A stretch of 64,000 nt of DNA from Betaproteobacteria bacterium LSUCC0117 (GCA_030441535.1 JAUJFZ010000001.1:152001-216000), one strand, 5' to 3'. Positions 53,546 through 62,703 are shown, counted from the stretch's first letter. Translations and numbers: made by a program. Notes: generated by a model not told the origin, from the letters alone.

Positions 53546-53965
53546 ATGCGTGATACCGATACGCTCACACGACTTGCCGGCGTGATCGAAACACGCAAGC
53601 CCAGCGCGGGTGGCGATCCGTCCACCAGTTACGTGGCGAGACTCCTCGATAAAGGGCCTGATAGCTTTTTGAAAAAAGTAGGTGAAGAGGCAACCGAAGT
53701 CGTGCTCGCCGCGAAAGACTTGCAAGCCGCATCAGGTGACGAGGCGCTCGCGCGCTGCCGTCAAAATTTGGTGGGAGAGATGGCCGACCTGTGGTTCCAT
53801 AGCCTGATTGCGTTAGCGTATTACGATCTCACGCCCGCCGCTGTATTGGCAGAGTTGGCTCGTCGGGAGGGCTTGAGCGGGTTAGAGGAAAAAGCGCTGC
53901 GCAAAGCCACACAGCGTGCTACAGACGATGCGGTGCAGGCCTCTACCCACAAGCCAGGCGCTTGA
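53546..53965 (+). CDS. hisE: Phosphoribosyl-ATP pyrophosphatase
   Basis: This 139-residue MazG-like enzyme removes pyrophosphate from PR-ATP. Conserved elements are STSYVARLLDKGPDSFLKKVGEEATE and the ARCRQNLVGEMADLWFHSL segment with the metal-binding acidic residues. It ends one or two bases before the next gene's region, and completes the his pathway in this window with the exception of histidinol-phosphatase and HisZ. Confidence 0.94.
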   Translation: MRDTDTLTRLAGVIETRKPSAGGDPSTSYVARLLDKGPDSFLKKVGEEATEVVLAAKDLQAASGDEALARCRQNLVGEMADLWFHSLIALAYYDLTPAAVLAELARREGLSGLEEKALRKATQRATDDAVQASTHKPGA

Positions 53966-53967
53966 TC

Positions 53968-54369
53968 ATGGCAGCCAGCGCACCGCCGCCCTTTGATACC
54001 CCTGAGGCGGAGGCACTGCGTCTGCAAAGTCTCAATACGACCAGTGTCGTCAGCTATGTTTTGCACACCATCGTTGCGATAGGTGCTTTGGTGCCTGGTG
54101 GGCAATGGGGCCCCTTGTTGCTGCTGATCGCGTTGGTCATTGATATGTACAAGCGCGTGGATGCCACAGACACCTGGTACGCGTCGCACTTTTCGTGGCG
54201 CTTGCGTTCGGTTTTCTGGGCGGGTATCGGTTACGTGGTGACCACCCCGCTGTGGTTACTGTTTCTGTGGCCCGGCTGGATCGCCTGGCTGTTAATTTCA
54301 ATTTGGTTTTTGATTCGGGTGATCCGAGGATTCATGGGTTTGAATTCGGGCCGAGAAATGCCATTGTGA
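53968..54369 (+). CDS. DUF4870-like small membrane protein
   Basis: This 133-residue protein has three hydrophobic segments (about 26-64, 82-105 and the WFLIRVIRGF end) and the final segment reading GLNSGREMPL. The pattern matches the DUF4870/TMEM-type membrane protein that is usually found after hisE in Burkholderiales. Function is unknown. The ATG at 53968 lies 2 bases after the hisE stop; co-transcription with the his genes is likely. Confidence 0.8.
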   Translation: MAASAPPPFDTPEAEALRLQSLNTTSVVSYVLHTIVAIGALVPGGQWGPLLLLIALVIDMYKRVDATDTWYASHFSWRLRSVFWAGIGYVVTTPLWLLFLWPGWIAWLLISIWFLIRVIRGFMGLNSGREMPL

Positions 54370-54387
54370 TCTAAAGGGTAATTTGTG

Positions 54388-54762
54388 ATGTCCACTGAGC
54401 TGTCCGCAACCGCTGATAACTGTCTGTTCTGCAAAATCGCGGCAGGAAAAATACCCAGTAAAAAAGTCTATGAAGACGACGATCTCTACGCCTTCCACGA
54501 CATTGCACCGTGGGCGCCGATTCATTTTTTGATCGTACCGAAAAAACATATCACCTCGATGGCGCACCTTGACGAGGCCGATGGAGCCCTGATGGGCAAA
54601 ATCATGACATTAGCGCCGCAACTCGCACTAGAGCAAGGTTGCGAGCCTTATCCCAGCGGTGGTTTTCGCGTGGTGATCAACACCGGCGCCCACGGCGGTC
54701 AAGAGGTCCATCACTTGCACGTGCATGTGATGGGTGGCCCTCGTCCGTGGACGAAGGGCTAG
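54388..54762 (+). CDS. hinT: HIT family nucleotide-binding protein HinT
   Basis: This 124-residue purine nucleoside phosphoramidase-type HIT protein begins with DNCLFCKIAAGKIP and ends in the catalytic histidine triad EVHHLHVHVMGG (His109, His111, His113). The N-terminal CLFC pair may hold zinc. I chose the ATG at 54388 over the GTG three bases earlier. It lies 18 bases after the DUF4870-like gene and about 147 bases ahead of tatA. Confidence 0.95.
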   Translation: MSTELSATADNCLFCKIAAGKIPSKKVYEDDDLYAFHDIAPWAPIHFLIVPKKHITSMAHLDEADGALMGKIMTLAPQLALEQGCEPYPSGGFRVVINTGAHGGQEVHHLHVHVMGGPRPWTKG

Positions 54763-54801
54763 TCCGACACCTCGGTAAGGGCTTAGGCTGCTGAGGGGAA
54801 A

Positions 54802-54868
54802 CTTTCAGCCGAATTTGCTTTAATACGAGGAAAAGTGGTCGATGCAACGTAGAATTCGGCTTTGAAAG
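54802..54868. repeat. Long imperfect inverted repeat before tatA
   Basis: The arm at 54802-54815 (CTTTCAGCCGAATT) pairs with 54853-54868 (AATTCGGCTTTGAAAG), 14 base pairs with a two-base bulge, and encloses 37 bases. No T run follows, so a terminator is unlikely. It lies in the hinT-tatA gap, 41 bases before tatA, so a transcript covering it would form a large hairpin in the tat leader. Confidence 0.55.
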
Positions 54869-54909
54869 ACGCGCGCCCGTGGCGCCGGAACAAGATTTAG
54901 GAGATTTTC

Positions 54910-55149
54910 ATGGGAACGTTTTCGATTTGGCATTGGCTCATCGTCCTACTTATCGTCGTGATGGTGTTTGGTACCAAAAAGCTGAAAAATTTAGGCTCTG
55001 ATTTGGGTGGCGCCGTCAAAGGCTTCAAAGACGGCATGAAAGATGGCACTGCCACAGATGAGGAAGCGCCGGCACAAGTTGCACAAACGCCCCCTGCGGC
55101 GGCGAAGACCAGCGAAACCATCGACGTTGACGCCAAGACGAAGTCTTGA
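54910..55149 (+). CDS. tatA: Sec-independent protein translocase subunit TatA
   Basis: This 79-residue protein has the TatA pattern of a short N-terminus, one membrane helix (about 6-20, HWLIVLLIVVMVF) with the FG hinge, an amphipathic helix (KKLKNLGSDLGGAVKGFKDGMKDG) and an acidic tail. It forms the variable pore of the Tat system. A TAGGAG ribosome site precedes the ATG. tatB starts 72 bases downstream. Confidence 0.95.
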   Translation: MGTFSIWHWLIVLLIVVMVFGTKKLKNLGSDLGGAVKGFKDGMKDGTATDEEAPAQVAQTPPAAAKTSETIDVDAKTKS

Positions 55150-55221
55150 TGGCGGCCCTCTGGGGCCAGCGATCGGTGGTCGGCAGCGGTTTGCGTGCCG
55201 AATCGCCCACGAAGCACACAC

Positions 55222-55731
55222 ATGATTGATCTCGGTATTTCCAAACTCGCCCTGATCGGCGCAGTGGCGCTGGTCGTGATTGGCCCGGAAAAATTACCCC
55301 GCGTCGCGCGCACGGTTGGTGCCTTGTTGGGTAAGGCGCAGCGCTACGTTTCTGACGTCAAAGCAGAGGTCAATCGCTCGATGGAGTTAGACGAACTGCG
55401 CAAGGCGAAAGAGGGTTTTGAAGGTGCAGTCAAAGACGCCACCAGCGCCGTTGAGTCGAGTGGCAAAGACTTCGAGCAATCGTGGTCAGAAGCGACCAAG
55501 GGGTTGGGTGGTCAAACCGATGACAATGCGGGCGACATTGAGCATGTCGACTACGGTCAGCCGGACTACGGCTACGCCACTACTTATCAACCGCCAAAAA
55601 AGCGCTGGCGTGCCCGACAGGCGGCGGTTCCCAAATGGTTCAAAGCACGCAGCGGTGGGCGGACTCACATTCAATCGGGCGCCGCGCGTGTGGCCCGTTT
55701 CAGACCTCGGACCAAACCGATTTCCAACTGA
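55222..55731 (+). CDS. tatB: Sec-independent protein translocase subunit TatB
   Basis: This 169-residue protein starts MIDLGISKLALIGAVALVVIGPEKLPRVART, the TatB signature with a membrane helix and the GPEKLP hinge, followed by a long amphipathic region. TatB with TatC recognises twin-arginine substrates. I chose the ATG at 55222 over an earlier in-frame start because MIDLGIS matches the family start. The C-terminus is basic. It ends 12 bases before tatC. Confidence 0.95.
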   Translation: MIDLGISKLALIGAVALVVIGPEKLPRVARTVGALLGKAQRYVSDVKAEVNRSMELDELRKAKEGFEGAVKDATSAVESSGKDFEQSWSEATKGLGGQTDDNAGDIEHVDYGQPDYGYATTYQPPKKRWRARQAAVPKWFKARSGGRTHIQSGAARVARFRPRTKPISN

Positions 55732-55743
55732 TTGCCTTTTCGC

Positions 55744-56520
55744 ATGAGCCAAAGTTCACCCAATTCCGACGAGCTCGTCGGGACAGAGCAATCATTTGTC
55801 CAGCACCTCCTCGAGCTGCGTAACCGCCTGACATACGCCTTCATCGGCTTGGTATCGTGCATGGGTGCACTGGCGCTTTGGCCCGGACCGGCGACGCTGA
55901 TTGATTGGATTGCGATTCCCATTCAAGCCCACATGCCCCCCAACACCAAGTTGATCGCGGTGGGCGTGTTCTCCCCATTTTTTGTGCCGCTGAAGGTACT
56001 AATGATGGCGGCGTTTTTGCTGTGCTTGCCTTGGATCATGTACCAAGCGTGGGCATTTGTGGCGCCGGGTCTATACAGCCACGAGAAGCGATTTGCCGTG
56101 CCGCTGATCATTTTCGGAAGCTTGCTGGCATACGCTGGTATCGCTTTTGTGCAGTTGTTGGTGCTCGACAAGATGTTTGCCTTTATTCAAGCGTTCGCGC
56201 CCCCTAGCGTGGCTGCGACACCTGATATTGCGTCATATGTCGAGGCTATTTTGTCGCTATATCTCGCATTCGGACTGGCATTTCAAGTGCCGATTGTTGT
56301 GATGCTGTTGGTACGTTTCAACATGGTCACGGTGGAGCAGCTGAGTGCATTCCGCGGTTACTTCATCGTGATTGCATTTGTGATCGCCGCCATGGTCACG
56401 CCGCCGGACGTGATCTCGCAGCTCTCATTGGCCATCCCCATGTGTATCCTGTATCAGTTTGGCATATGGGGCGCCAAATGGTTCTCCAAAGCGAAACCCA
56501 AAGAAGAGACGGAAGACTGA
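55744..56520 (+). CDS. tatC: Sec-independent protein translocase subunit TatC
   Basis: This 258-residue protein has six hydrophobic segments and the conserved HLLELRNRLTYA N-terminal motif (about 23-34), with FVAPGLYSHEKRF in the next loop. TatC binds the twin-arginine motif. The ATG at 55744 was chosen as the normal family start. PetA (59800) and MsrP (20381) are likely clients. It is followed on the opposite strand by the degS-like gene with one base between stops. Confidence 0.96.
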   Translation: MSQSSPNSDELVGTEQSFVQHLLELRNRLTYAFIGLVSCMGALALWPGPATLIDWIAIPIQAHMPPNTKLIAVGVFSPFFVPLKVLMMAAFLLCLPWIMYQAWAFVAPGLYSHEKRFAVPLIIFGSLLAYAGIAFVQLLVLDKMFAFIQAFAPPSVAATPDIASYVEAILSLYLAFGLAFQVPIVVMLLVRFNMVTVEQLSAFRGYFIVIAFVIAAMVTPPDVISQLSLAIPMCILYQFGIWGAKWFSKAKPKEETED

Positions 56521-56521
56521 T

Positions 56522-57691
56522 TTAGCGTTGACCGTGGGCGGGTCGTGGACGTTGACCCGGTTTGATTGCCAATCGTTGCTCCCGCCCCTCGCGCCACACA
56601 CTGATAGAGGTACCCTCATCGGGCTGTAAGGCGGATACAGCTGCCAGCAAAGCCTCAACAGTCGCAACAGACGTTTGGCCCACGCGGGTGATGATGTCGC
56701 CGGGCATCATACCCGCCTGAGAAGCGGGGCCATTCTGTAAAACGCCTGATACCAATACGCCACCCGTATCGGGTAAACCGAAATTGGCCGCGACCTCTGC
56801 CGTGAGGGATTGCGGCTCGATGCCAATCCAGCCACGGGTGACGGAACCCTTGGTTACGATGTCTTGCAGGACTTTCTCGGCGAGTGAGACCGGAATGGCG
56901 AAACCAATACCCAAAGAACCGCCCGATCGTGAATAAATCGCGGTATTGATACCGACCAAGTCACCTTGCGTGTTCACCAACGCGCCACCTGAATTGCCTG
57001 GGTTAATGGCCGCATCCGTCTGGATGAAATTCTCATAGGTATTGATCCCCAATTGGCTGCGTCCCAACGCGCTCACAATCCCACTGGTGACCGTTTGGCC
57101 AACGCCGAATGGGTTGCCAATTGCCAAAACCAAGTCGCCCACGAACAACGCGTTCGAATCGCCAATCGTGATGAAAGGCAAATCTGGCATGTTGATCTTC
57201 AGGACAGCCAAATCGGTGTCTGGATCGGTACCGAGTACGCTGGCTAACGTGCGGCGCCCATCTGCAAGCGTGACTTGAATTTCATCGGCCGATTCGACGA
57301 CGTGGTTATTGGTTAAGACAAAGCCTGCGGGGCTCACAATGACGCCAGACCCCAAGTTGGCGGCATCGTCTGGTGCGCCGTCACTGCCATCTGGCTCGCC
57401 GAAGAAAAATCGAAATAAGGGGTCATTGAGGCGCGGGTCAGCCGCTGCGGCACCAGCCTTGCTGGTTTGAATACTCACCACCGCCGGGGAGGCGGTTTGC
57501 GCCGCACCGCGCAAGCTGCCCTCTATGGGGCCGGTTGGTACAGTGCCCTCTCGTTTCAACAATAAACCTGAGGATGCGGTTGCGAGCGATGGGTGCCCAG
57601 CCAACCAGTGCGGCTTTAGTGTTAAAACCACAAAATAAACCGCCAAAAGAACGGTGGTGGTTTGCGTGAAGATAAGCCAAATTCGTTTCAT
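56522..57691 (-). CDS. Trypsin-like periplasmic serine protease with one PDZ domain (DegS/HtrA family)
   Basis: This 389-residue protein has an N-terminal membrane anchor or uncleaved signal (about 5-26), a trypsin-like domain with triad His130 (LTNNHVV), Asp160 (DTDLAVL) and Ser234 (GNSGGALV), and one C-terminal PDZ domain (GVLVSGVLQNGPASQAGMMP). One PDZ and a membrane anchor fit DegS-type site-1 proteases better than DegP, but function in a sigma-E pathway cannot be shown. The ATG at 57691 (MKRIW) was chosen over an earlier start. It is divergent from nif3. Confidence 0.92.
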   Translation of the reverse strand: MKRIWLIFTQTTTVLLAVYFVVLTLKPHWLAGHPSLATASSGLLLKREGTVPTGPIEGSLRGAAQTASPAVVSIQTSKAGAAAADPRLNDPLFRFFFGEPDGSDGAPDDAANLGSGVIVSPAGFVLTNNHVVESADEIQVTLADGRRTLASVLGTDPDTDLAVLKINMPDLPFITIGDSNALFVGDLVLAIGNPFGVGQTVTSGIVSALGRSQLGINTYENFIQTDAAINPGNSGGALVNTQGDLVGINTAIYSRSGGSLGIGFAIPVSLAEKVLQDIVTKGSVTRGWIGIEPQSLTAEVAANFGLPDTGGVLVSGVLQNGPASQAGMMPGDIITRVGQTSVATVEALLAAVSALQPDEGTSISVWREGREQRLAIKPGQRPRPAHGQR

Positions 57692-57767
57692 GGCAACATT
57701 GTCGCGCGTCTGCCGCATTTTTGGGTTGGCGTACGCTTGAAATTGATTAATCGATTCGCTCAGACAT

Positions 57768-58550
57768 ATGACATCTCACCCTATCGCTCACGCAATCGAT
57801 ACCGGCGCGCTGCTCGCACAAGCCGACTCGTGGCTGCAGCCGGCGCTGTTTAAAGATTACGGGCCTAACGGTCTCCAAGTCGAGGGCACGTCGCAGGTGA
57901 CCCACTTGGTCTCTGGCGTGACGGCCAGTTTGGCGCTGATTGAGCAGGCTATTGCCGTAAAGGCAGACGCCATCTTGGTTCACCATGGCCTATTTTGGCG
58001 TGGGCAGACGGGCGTGGTCACCGGGTGGATGCGGCAACGCTTGGGCCGCCTGTTGGAACACAATATCAACTTGCTGGCCTACCATTTACCCTTAGATGCG
58101 CATCCGCTACACGGCAATAACGCGCAGCTGGCGCGACAGCTGAGTCTGCAGCCACTACCCGAACTGAACGGTCGCTTTGGTGATCAAAGGCTGGGCTGGC
58201 TGGGAACGTCATCCGACAAGACGGTCGGTGCGCTGGCGGCAACTGTGCATCGCTGTTTATCGCGCGAGCCCATTGTTGTGGGAAATGCGGAGCGCCCTAT
58301 ACGTACCGTGGCGTGGTGCACCGGCGGTGCCCAAGGCTTTTTTGAGGCCGCGATTGCGGCGGGCGCGGACGCTTTCATTACAGGGGAAATTTCGGAGCCC
58401 CAAGCGCACATTGCACGCGAGACGGGCGTTGCATTTTTGGCCTGTGGACACCACGCCACGGAACGCTATGGTGCCCCGGCTCTGGGTGAGGCCTTGGCTC
58501 AGACGTTCGGCATTCAGCACACCTTCATCGAGTGTGACAATCCCGCATGA
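57768..58550 (+). CDS. Nif3-like dinuclear metal centre protein
   Basis: This 260-residue protein belongs to the NIF3/YbgI family, ring-shaped hexamers with a dimetal site. The metal histidines are in LVHHGLFW, LAYHLPLDAHP and the C-terminal GHHATERYGAPA segment. Its biochemical role is not established; a GTP cyclohydrolase I type 2 label used in databases is not supported. The next gene, pdxA, overlaps its stop by 4 bases. Confidence 0.93.
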   Translation: MTSHPIAHAIDTGALLAQADSWLQPALFKDYGPNGLQVEGTSQVTHLVSGVTASLALIEQAIAVKADAILVHHGLFWRGQTGVVTGWMRQRLGRLLEHNINLLAYHLPLDAHPLHGNNAQLARQLSLQPLPELNGRFGDQRLGWLGTSSDKTVGALAATVHRCLSREPIVVGNAERPIRTVAWCTGGAQGFFEAAIAAGADAFITGEISEPQAHIARETGVAFLACGHHATERYGAPALGEALAQTFGIQHTFIECDNPA

Positions 58551-59671
58551 TCAAACCGAATTCACGCCCAGGGACCGTCGGCCCGATTGCTGTTTCGATG
58601 GGGGATCCTGCGGGCATCGGGCCCGAGATCATTTTGAAAGCTTGGAAAAACTGGATTTCGCCCGATCGATTGGCTAAAACCGACGGTTTGGCGCAACCGC
58701 TTTGGGTGGCAGGTCACCCCTCGTTCTTTGAGGCCGCGCAGGCGGCGAGCCCGGCGCTATCTGGGCTGACGGTGACTACGGTTGATACCCCCCAACAGGC
58801 GTATGAACTTTGGGTCGACAACCCTCGTAATCAATCGTTGGTTGTTGTGCGCGCCAATTCTGGCCGTGAGGTTGATGAGGCGCAGTGGCCATCTGCCGTG
58901 CTCATTGGGAAGGTTTCGGCTGCGGCGGGTCGCTGGGCGGCGCAGTCGATAGCGGTTGCGGCGGCCGCTTGTTTAGCGGGGCAGGCGAGGGGCATGGTGA
59001 CGGCTCCGATTCACAAAGTAGCCTTTGAGCAAGCCGGCTACGCCTACCCGGGACACACCGAATTTTTACAGGCATTGGCAGCAGAACACCACGGGGTGCC
59101 TGTTGAGGCGTTACCGGTGCGCATGCTGCTTGCCAATACGGCTTTACAAACGGTTTTGCTCAGTATCCATGTGTCCTTGCGCGATGCGCTGGCATTGATA
59201 ACCGCTGAAAACTTGCGTCAAACCATCGAGATGACGGACCAGTCGGTACCAGCGATCCACGCCGCGAAGCGCGGGACACCCCTTGCAAAACCGCGGATCG
59301 CGGTTGCCGGCGTCAACCCCCATGCCGGTGAGTCGGGTCGGTTTGGTCGTGAAGAGCGTGATGTCATGGCCCCCGTTATCGCAGCGGCTCAGGCACAGGG
59401 GATCGATGTACACGGCCCCATTTCCCCTGATACGGTGTTCATGCGCGCCCGTTTGGGCGAGTTCGATGTGGTCATTGCGGCCTACCACGACCAAGGGCTG
59501 ATACCGGTCAAATACCTGGGGGTGGATGAAGGGGTGAATGTGACATTGGGCTTGCCATTCATCCGGACCAGCCCAGATCATGGGACTGCTTTCGAAATTG
59601 CCGGCCAGGGTCTTGCCAGCCCGGACAGCTTGTTGGCGGCCTTGGATTGGCTTGACCGCTGGGTGACTTAA
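58547..59671 (+). CDS. pdxA: 4-hydroxythreonine-4-phosphate dehydrogenase
   Basis: This 374-residue enzyme takes part in pyridoxal phosphate synthesis. The start SMGDPAGIGPEIILKAW, the metal-binding PGHTEFLQAL, and the HDQGLIPVKYLG and GVNVTLGLPFIRTSPDHGT segments are conserved. Its length is somewhat above the usual 330, mainly through insertions in the N-terminal third. It overlaps nif3 by 4 bases. In E. coli pdxA neighbours surA and ksgA, so the placement next to nif3 is local. Confidence 0.94.
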   Translation: MIKPNSRPGTVGPIAVSMGDPAGIGPEIILKAWKNWISPDRLAKTDGLAQPLWVAGHPSFFEAAQAASPALSGLTVTTVDTPQQAYELWVDNPRNQSLVVVRANSGREVDEAQWPSAVLIGKVSAAAGRWAAQSIAVAAAACLAGQARGMVTAPIHKVAFEQAGYAYPGHTEFLQALAAEHHGVPVEALPVRMLLANTALQTVLLSIHVSLRDALALITAENLRQTIEMTDQSVPAIHAAKRGTPLAKPRIAVAGVNPHAGESGRFGREERDVMAPVIAAAQAQGIDVHGPISPDTVFMRARLGEFDVVIAAYHDQGLIPVKYLGVDEGVNVTLGLPFIRTSPDHGTAFEIAGQGLASPDSLLAALDWLDRWVT

Positions 59672-59714
59672 TGCTTTTGAATTGATTTCAACCCCAGTGA
59701 AGTCTTTGCGCGGG

Positions 59715-59744
59715 TTGAAAATTGGGTTCCGGCTCCAGTACAAT
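59715..59744 (+). promoter_or_regulatory. Candidate promoter of the petABC operon
   Basis: TTGAAA (59715-59720) and TACAAT (59739-59744) are spaced by 18 bases, 55 bases before the petA ATG. The gap from pdxA (59672-59799) holds no gene. Confidence 0.65.
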
Positions 59745-59799
59745 GCGAGGTTGTCCCAAGGGTTTACCCTCCGATCAGTCATCTCACCGAAAGAGTTTC

Positions 59800-60399
59800 A
59801 TGAGCGAAGCAAAAGTTGATAATGGTCGCCGCACATGGTTGATTACATCTGCCGCCATGGGTGGCGCCGGCGCTGCAGCCGTCGCGGTCCCGTTCGTAAG
59901 TACCTTTAGCCCGTCAGAGCGCGCAAAAGCCGCCGGCGCGTCGGTTGAAATCGATATTTCCAAACTCGCACCAGGTGAAAAACTTACGACGGAATGGCGC
60001 GGTAAGCCCGTTTGGATCTTGCGTCGCACGCCTGAAATGCTGGCGACCCTCGAGAAAGACGAAGCGGACTTAGCGGATCCCAATTCAGACCGCACCGCGT
60101 ATCCCACACCTGAATACGCCAAGAACCGTCACCGTTCGATCAAACCTGAGATTTTTGTGGCCATTGGCATTTGCTCACACCTCGGATGCTCACCTTCAGA
60201 TAAATTGGTACCTGGTGCGCAGCCATCATTACCTGATGACTGGCCCGGTGGCTTCTTGTGTCCTTGTCACGGCTCGACTTTCGACGTCGCCGGTCGTGTG
60301 TATAAGAACAAGCCAGCGCCAGACAACTTGGAGATCCCGCCCCACATGTACGTCTCCGATTCGGTAATCTTGGTGGGTGAAGACAAGGCGTCCGCGTAA
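59800..60399 (+). CDS. petA: Ubiquinol-cytochrome c reductase Rieske iron-sulfur subunit
   Basis: This 199-residue subunit of the cytochrome bc1 complex carries the [2Fe-2S] Rieske cluster with ligands in CSHLGC (Cys125, His127) and CPCHGS (Cys154, His157), and the disulfide cysteines Cys130 and Cys156. An N-terminal GRRTWLITSAAM (9-20) twin-arginine segment and hydrophobic helix fit Tat-dependent insertion. I chose the ATG at 59800; an earlier in-frame start would extend over the promoter. petB follows 53 bases later. Confidence 0.96.
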   Translation: MSEAKVDNGRRTWLITSAAMGGAGAAAVAVPFVSTFSPSERAKAAGASVEIDISKLAPGEKLTTEWRGKPVWILRRTPEMLATLEKDEADLADPNSDRTAYPTPEYAKNRHRSIKPEIFVAIGICSHLGCSPSDKLVPGAQPSLPDDWPGGFLCPCHGSTFDVAGRVYKNKPAPDNLEIPPHMYVSDSVILVGEDKASA

Positions 60400-60452
60400 A
60401 CGTTAATGCATTTCCTATGCGCGAAAGCGCATCGTTTTTGAGGCACAAAAAA

Positions 60453-61853
60453 ATGGCTGAATTTAAAGAAATTGCTGCAGATGCACCTCCCGCGCAAAAG
60501 CTGCTCAATTGGGTCGACAACCGCTTCCCTCTGACCAAGCTCTACAACGAGCATTTGGCTGAGTACTACGCGCCAAAGAATTTCAATTTCTGGTATTTCT
60601 TCGGCTCGTTGGCTTTGTTGGTGCTCGTGATCCAAATCGTGACTGGCATTTTCTTGGTCATGCATTACAAGCCAGATGCGGCGCTGGCGTTCGCATCGGT
60701 TGAATACATCATGCGTGATGTGCCGTGGGGCTGGTTGATCCGTTACATGCACTCAACGGGCGCGTCGGCGTTCTTTGTCGTGGTGTACATGCACATGTTC
60801 CGTGGTCTCATGTACGGCAGTTACCGCAAGCCGCGGGAGTTGGTGTGGATTTTCGGCTGCGCGATTTTCTTGTGCCTGATGGCAGAGGCGTTCATGGGCT
60901 ACCTGTTGCCATGGGGTCAAATGAGCTACTGGGGTGCGCAGGTGATCGTTAACTTGTTCGCTGCGATTCCTTTCGTTGGTCCTGATTTGGCCTTGCTGAT
61001 TCGTGGTGACTTTGTGGTGGGCGATGCAACCCTCAACCGCTTCTTCAGCTTCCACGTCATCGCTGTGCCATTGGTTTTGTTGGGTTTGGTGGTTGCGCAC
61101 ATCATCGCGCTGCACGAAGTCGGCTCAAACAACCCCGATGGCGTTGAAATCAAAGCCAACAAAGACGCGAACGGTAAGCCATTGGATGGCATTCCCTTCC
61201 ATCCTTACTACACAGTGCATGACATCCTCGGTGTTTCCGTATTCCTGATGGTGTTCTCTGCGATTGTGTTTTTTGCACCTGAGTTGGGCGGCTACTTTTT
61301 GGAGTACAACAACTTCATTCCAGCTGACCCACTGAAGACGCCAGCGCACATCGCGCCGGTCTGGTATTTCACGCCGTTCTACTCCATGTTGCGCGCCATT
61401 ACCTCAGAAATGATGCTGGTGCTGATGGCTTGTGTGGCTTTGGCTGCGTTGTTGGCCGTGACCAAGTCAAAACTGTCTGGTTCTGCGAAAGTAGCGGTGC
61501 TGGTGGTGGCCGTTCTCTCGATTGCTGCGATGCTTGCAACCGACGCTAAGTTCTGGGGCGTGATCGTGATGGGTGCAGCCGTTGTGATCTTGTTCTTCCT
61601 GCCTTGGTTAGACCACAGTGAAGCGAAGTCCCTTCGCTACCGCCCAACTGGCCACAAGTTGATGTACGCCATCTTCGTGATTAACTTCTTCATCCTTGGT
61701 TACTTGGGTATCCAAGCGCCATCCCCCGTATTTGAGCGGATGTCACAAGTTGGCACATTGTTCTACTTTGGCTTCTTCTTACTGATGCCCTGGTGGAGCC
61801 GTATGGGCCAGTTTAAGACGGTGCCCGATCGCGTTGTTTTCCAAGCCCACTAA
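60453..61853 (+). CDS. petB: Cytochrome b subunit of the bc1 complex
   Basis: This 466-residue protein carries the eight helices of cytochrome b. Heme-ligand histidines are in LIRYMHSTGASAFFVVVYMHMF and in the later FSFHVIAVPLVLLGLVVAHIIALHE helix. The quinol-oxidation PEWY-type motif is PVWY here (APVWYFTP). A C-terminal extension of extra helices follows the core. The ATG at 60453 is preceded by GAGG at a good distance. Confidence 0.96.
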   Translation: MAEFKEIAADAPPAQKLLNWVDNRFPLTKLYNEHLAEYYAPKNFNFWYFFGSLALLVLVIQIVTGIFLVMHYKPDAALAFASVEYIMRDVPWGWLIRYMHSTGASAFFVVVYMHMFRGLMYGSYRKPRELVWIFGCAIFLCLMAEAFMGYLLPWGQMSYWGAQVIVNLFAAIPFVGPDLALLIRGDFVVGDATLNRFFSFHVIAVPLVLLGLVVAHIIALHEVGSNNPDGVEIKANKDANGKPLDGIPFHPYYTVHDILGVSVFLMVFSAIVFFAPELGGYFLEYNNFIPADPLKTPAHIAPVWYFTPFYSMLRAITSEMMLVLMACVALAALLAVTKSKLSGSAKVAVLVVAVLSIAAMLATDAKFWGVIVMGAAVVILFFLPWLDHSEAKSLRYRPTGHKLMYAIFVINFFILGYLGIQAPSPVFERMSQVGTLFYFGFFLLMPWWSRMGQFKTVPDRVVFQAH

Positions 61854-61872
61854 GCCCAGCGGAGCCTTACAA

Positions 61873-62631
61873 ATGATTAAAAAATTACTCCTCGCTTTGG
61901 CTCTGAGTGTCACAGTGGTCACACAGGCGCTCGCTGCAGGTGGCGGTGTCGCGTGGGATAAAGCGCCCAATCGAACCAACGATATGGCTGCCTTGCAAAA
62001 CGGCGCCAAAATTTTTGCGAACTACTGCCTCAACTGTCACGCCGCGTCTTACATGCGTTTCAATCGCTTGCAGGACATCGGTTTGACCGATAAGCAGATC
62101 AAAGAGAACCTCAACTTTATCTCCGATAAAACAGGTGATTTGATGCAGATTACGATGGATCCGGTCGAGGCTAAAAAATGGTTCGGTGCGACCCCCCCTG
62201 ATCTCAGCGTGATCGCCCGCTCGCGTGCTGGCTCCAATGGCTCAGGTGCTGACTACCTCTACAGTTTCCTGCGGGGATACTACCGTGACCCTTCAAAGTT
62301 GACCGGTTGGAATAATGTGGTTTTCCCCAACGTGGCCATGCCCAACCCCTTGTGGGAGTTGCAGGGCGAGCGTGAGGTTGTCTACAAGACCGTCGAATCT
62401 CATGGCCAGGAAACCCGGGTGTTCGCAGGCTGGAAAGATGCCAAGGCAGGCACCATGGATCAACGTGAGTTCAACGACAACATTGGTGACTTGGTTGCAT
62501 ACCTCCAATGGATGGGTGAGCCCGCACAAAACACGCGCGTTCGTATCGGTGTGTTCGTGTTGTTCTTCTTGGGTATCTTCACTTTGATCGCATGGCGCCT
62601 GAACGCAGCGTTCTGGAAAGACATCAAGTAA
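61873..62631 (+). CDS. petC: Cytochrome c1 subunit of the bc1 complex
   Basis: This 252-residue protein has a Sec signal peptide (cleavage after ALAAG region, residue 22), the heme-binding CLNCH (Cys52, Cys55, His56), a methionine ligand in NVAMPNPLWE and a C-terminal membrane anchor (VLFFLGIFTLIAWRL). Heme would be attached by ResB/CcsB. The ATG at 61873 was chosen over an earlier one that overlaps petB. A strong terminator follows at 62661. Confidence 0.96.
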   Translation: MIKKLLLALALSVTVVTQALAAGGGVAWDKAPNRTNDMAALQNGAKIFANYCLNCHAASYMRFNRLQDIGLTDKQIKENLNFISDKTGDLMQITMDPVEAKKWFGATPPDLSVIARSRAGSNGSGADYLYSFLRGYYRDPSKLTGWNNVVFPNVAMPNPLWELQGEREVVYKTVESHGQETRVFAGWKDAKAGTMDQREFNDNIGDLVAYLQWMGEPAQNTRVRIGVFVLFFLGIFTLIAWRLNAAFWKDIK

Positions 62632-62660
62632 ATCTTGGCGGGGCACGCGCCCTGCTGTCC

Positions 62661-62703
62661 AAACAGTGGTGCAGTCGTCAGCTGGCGACGCCACTGTTTT
62701 TTG
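62661..62703 (+). terminator. Rho-independent terminator after petABC
   Basis: The stem has outer arms AAACAGTGG (62661-62669) and CCACTGTTT (62691-62699) with a smaller inner GTCG/CGAC pairing, followed by a run of six T residues. It ends the petABC transcript only 20 bases before sspA, so sspA is probably reached by read-through or starts inside the hairpin area. Confidence 0.8.
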
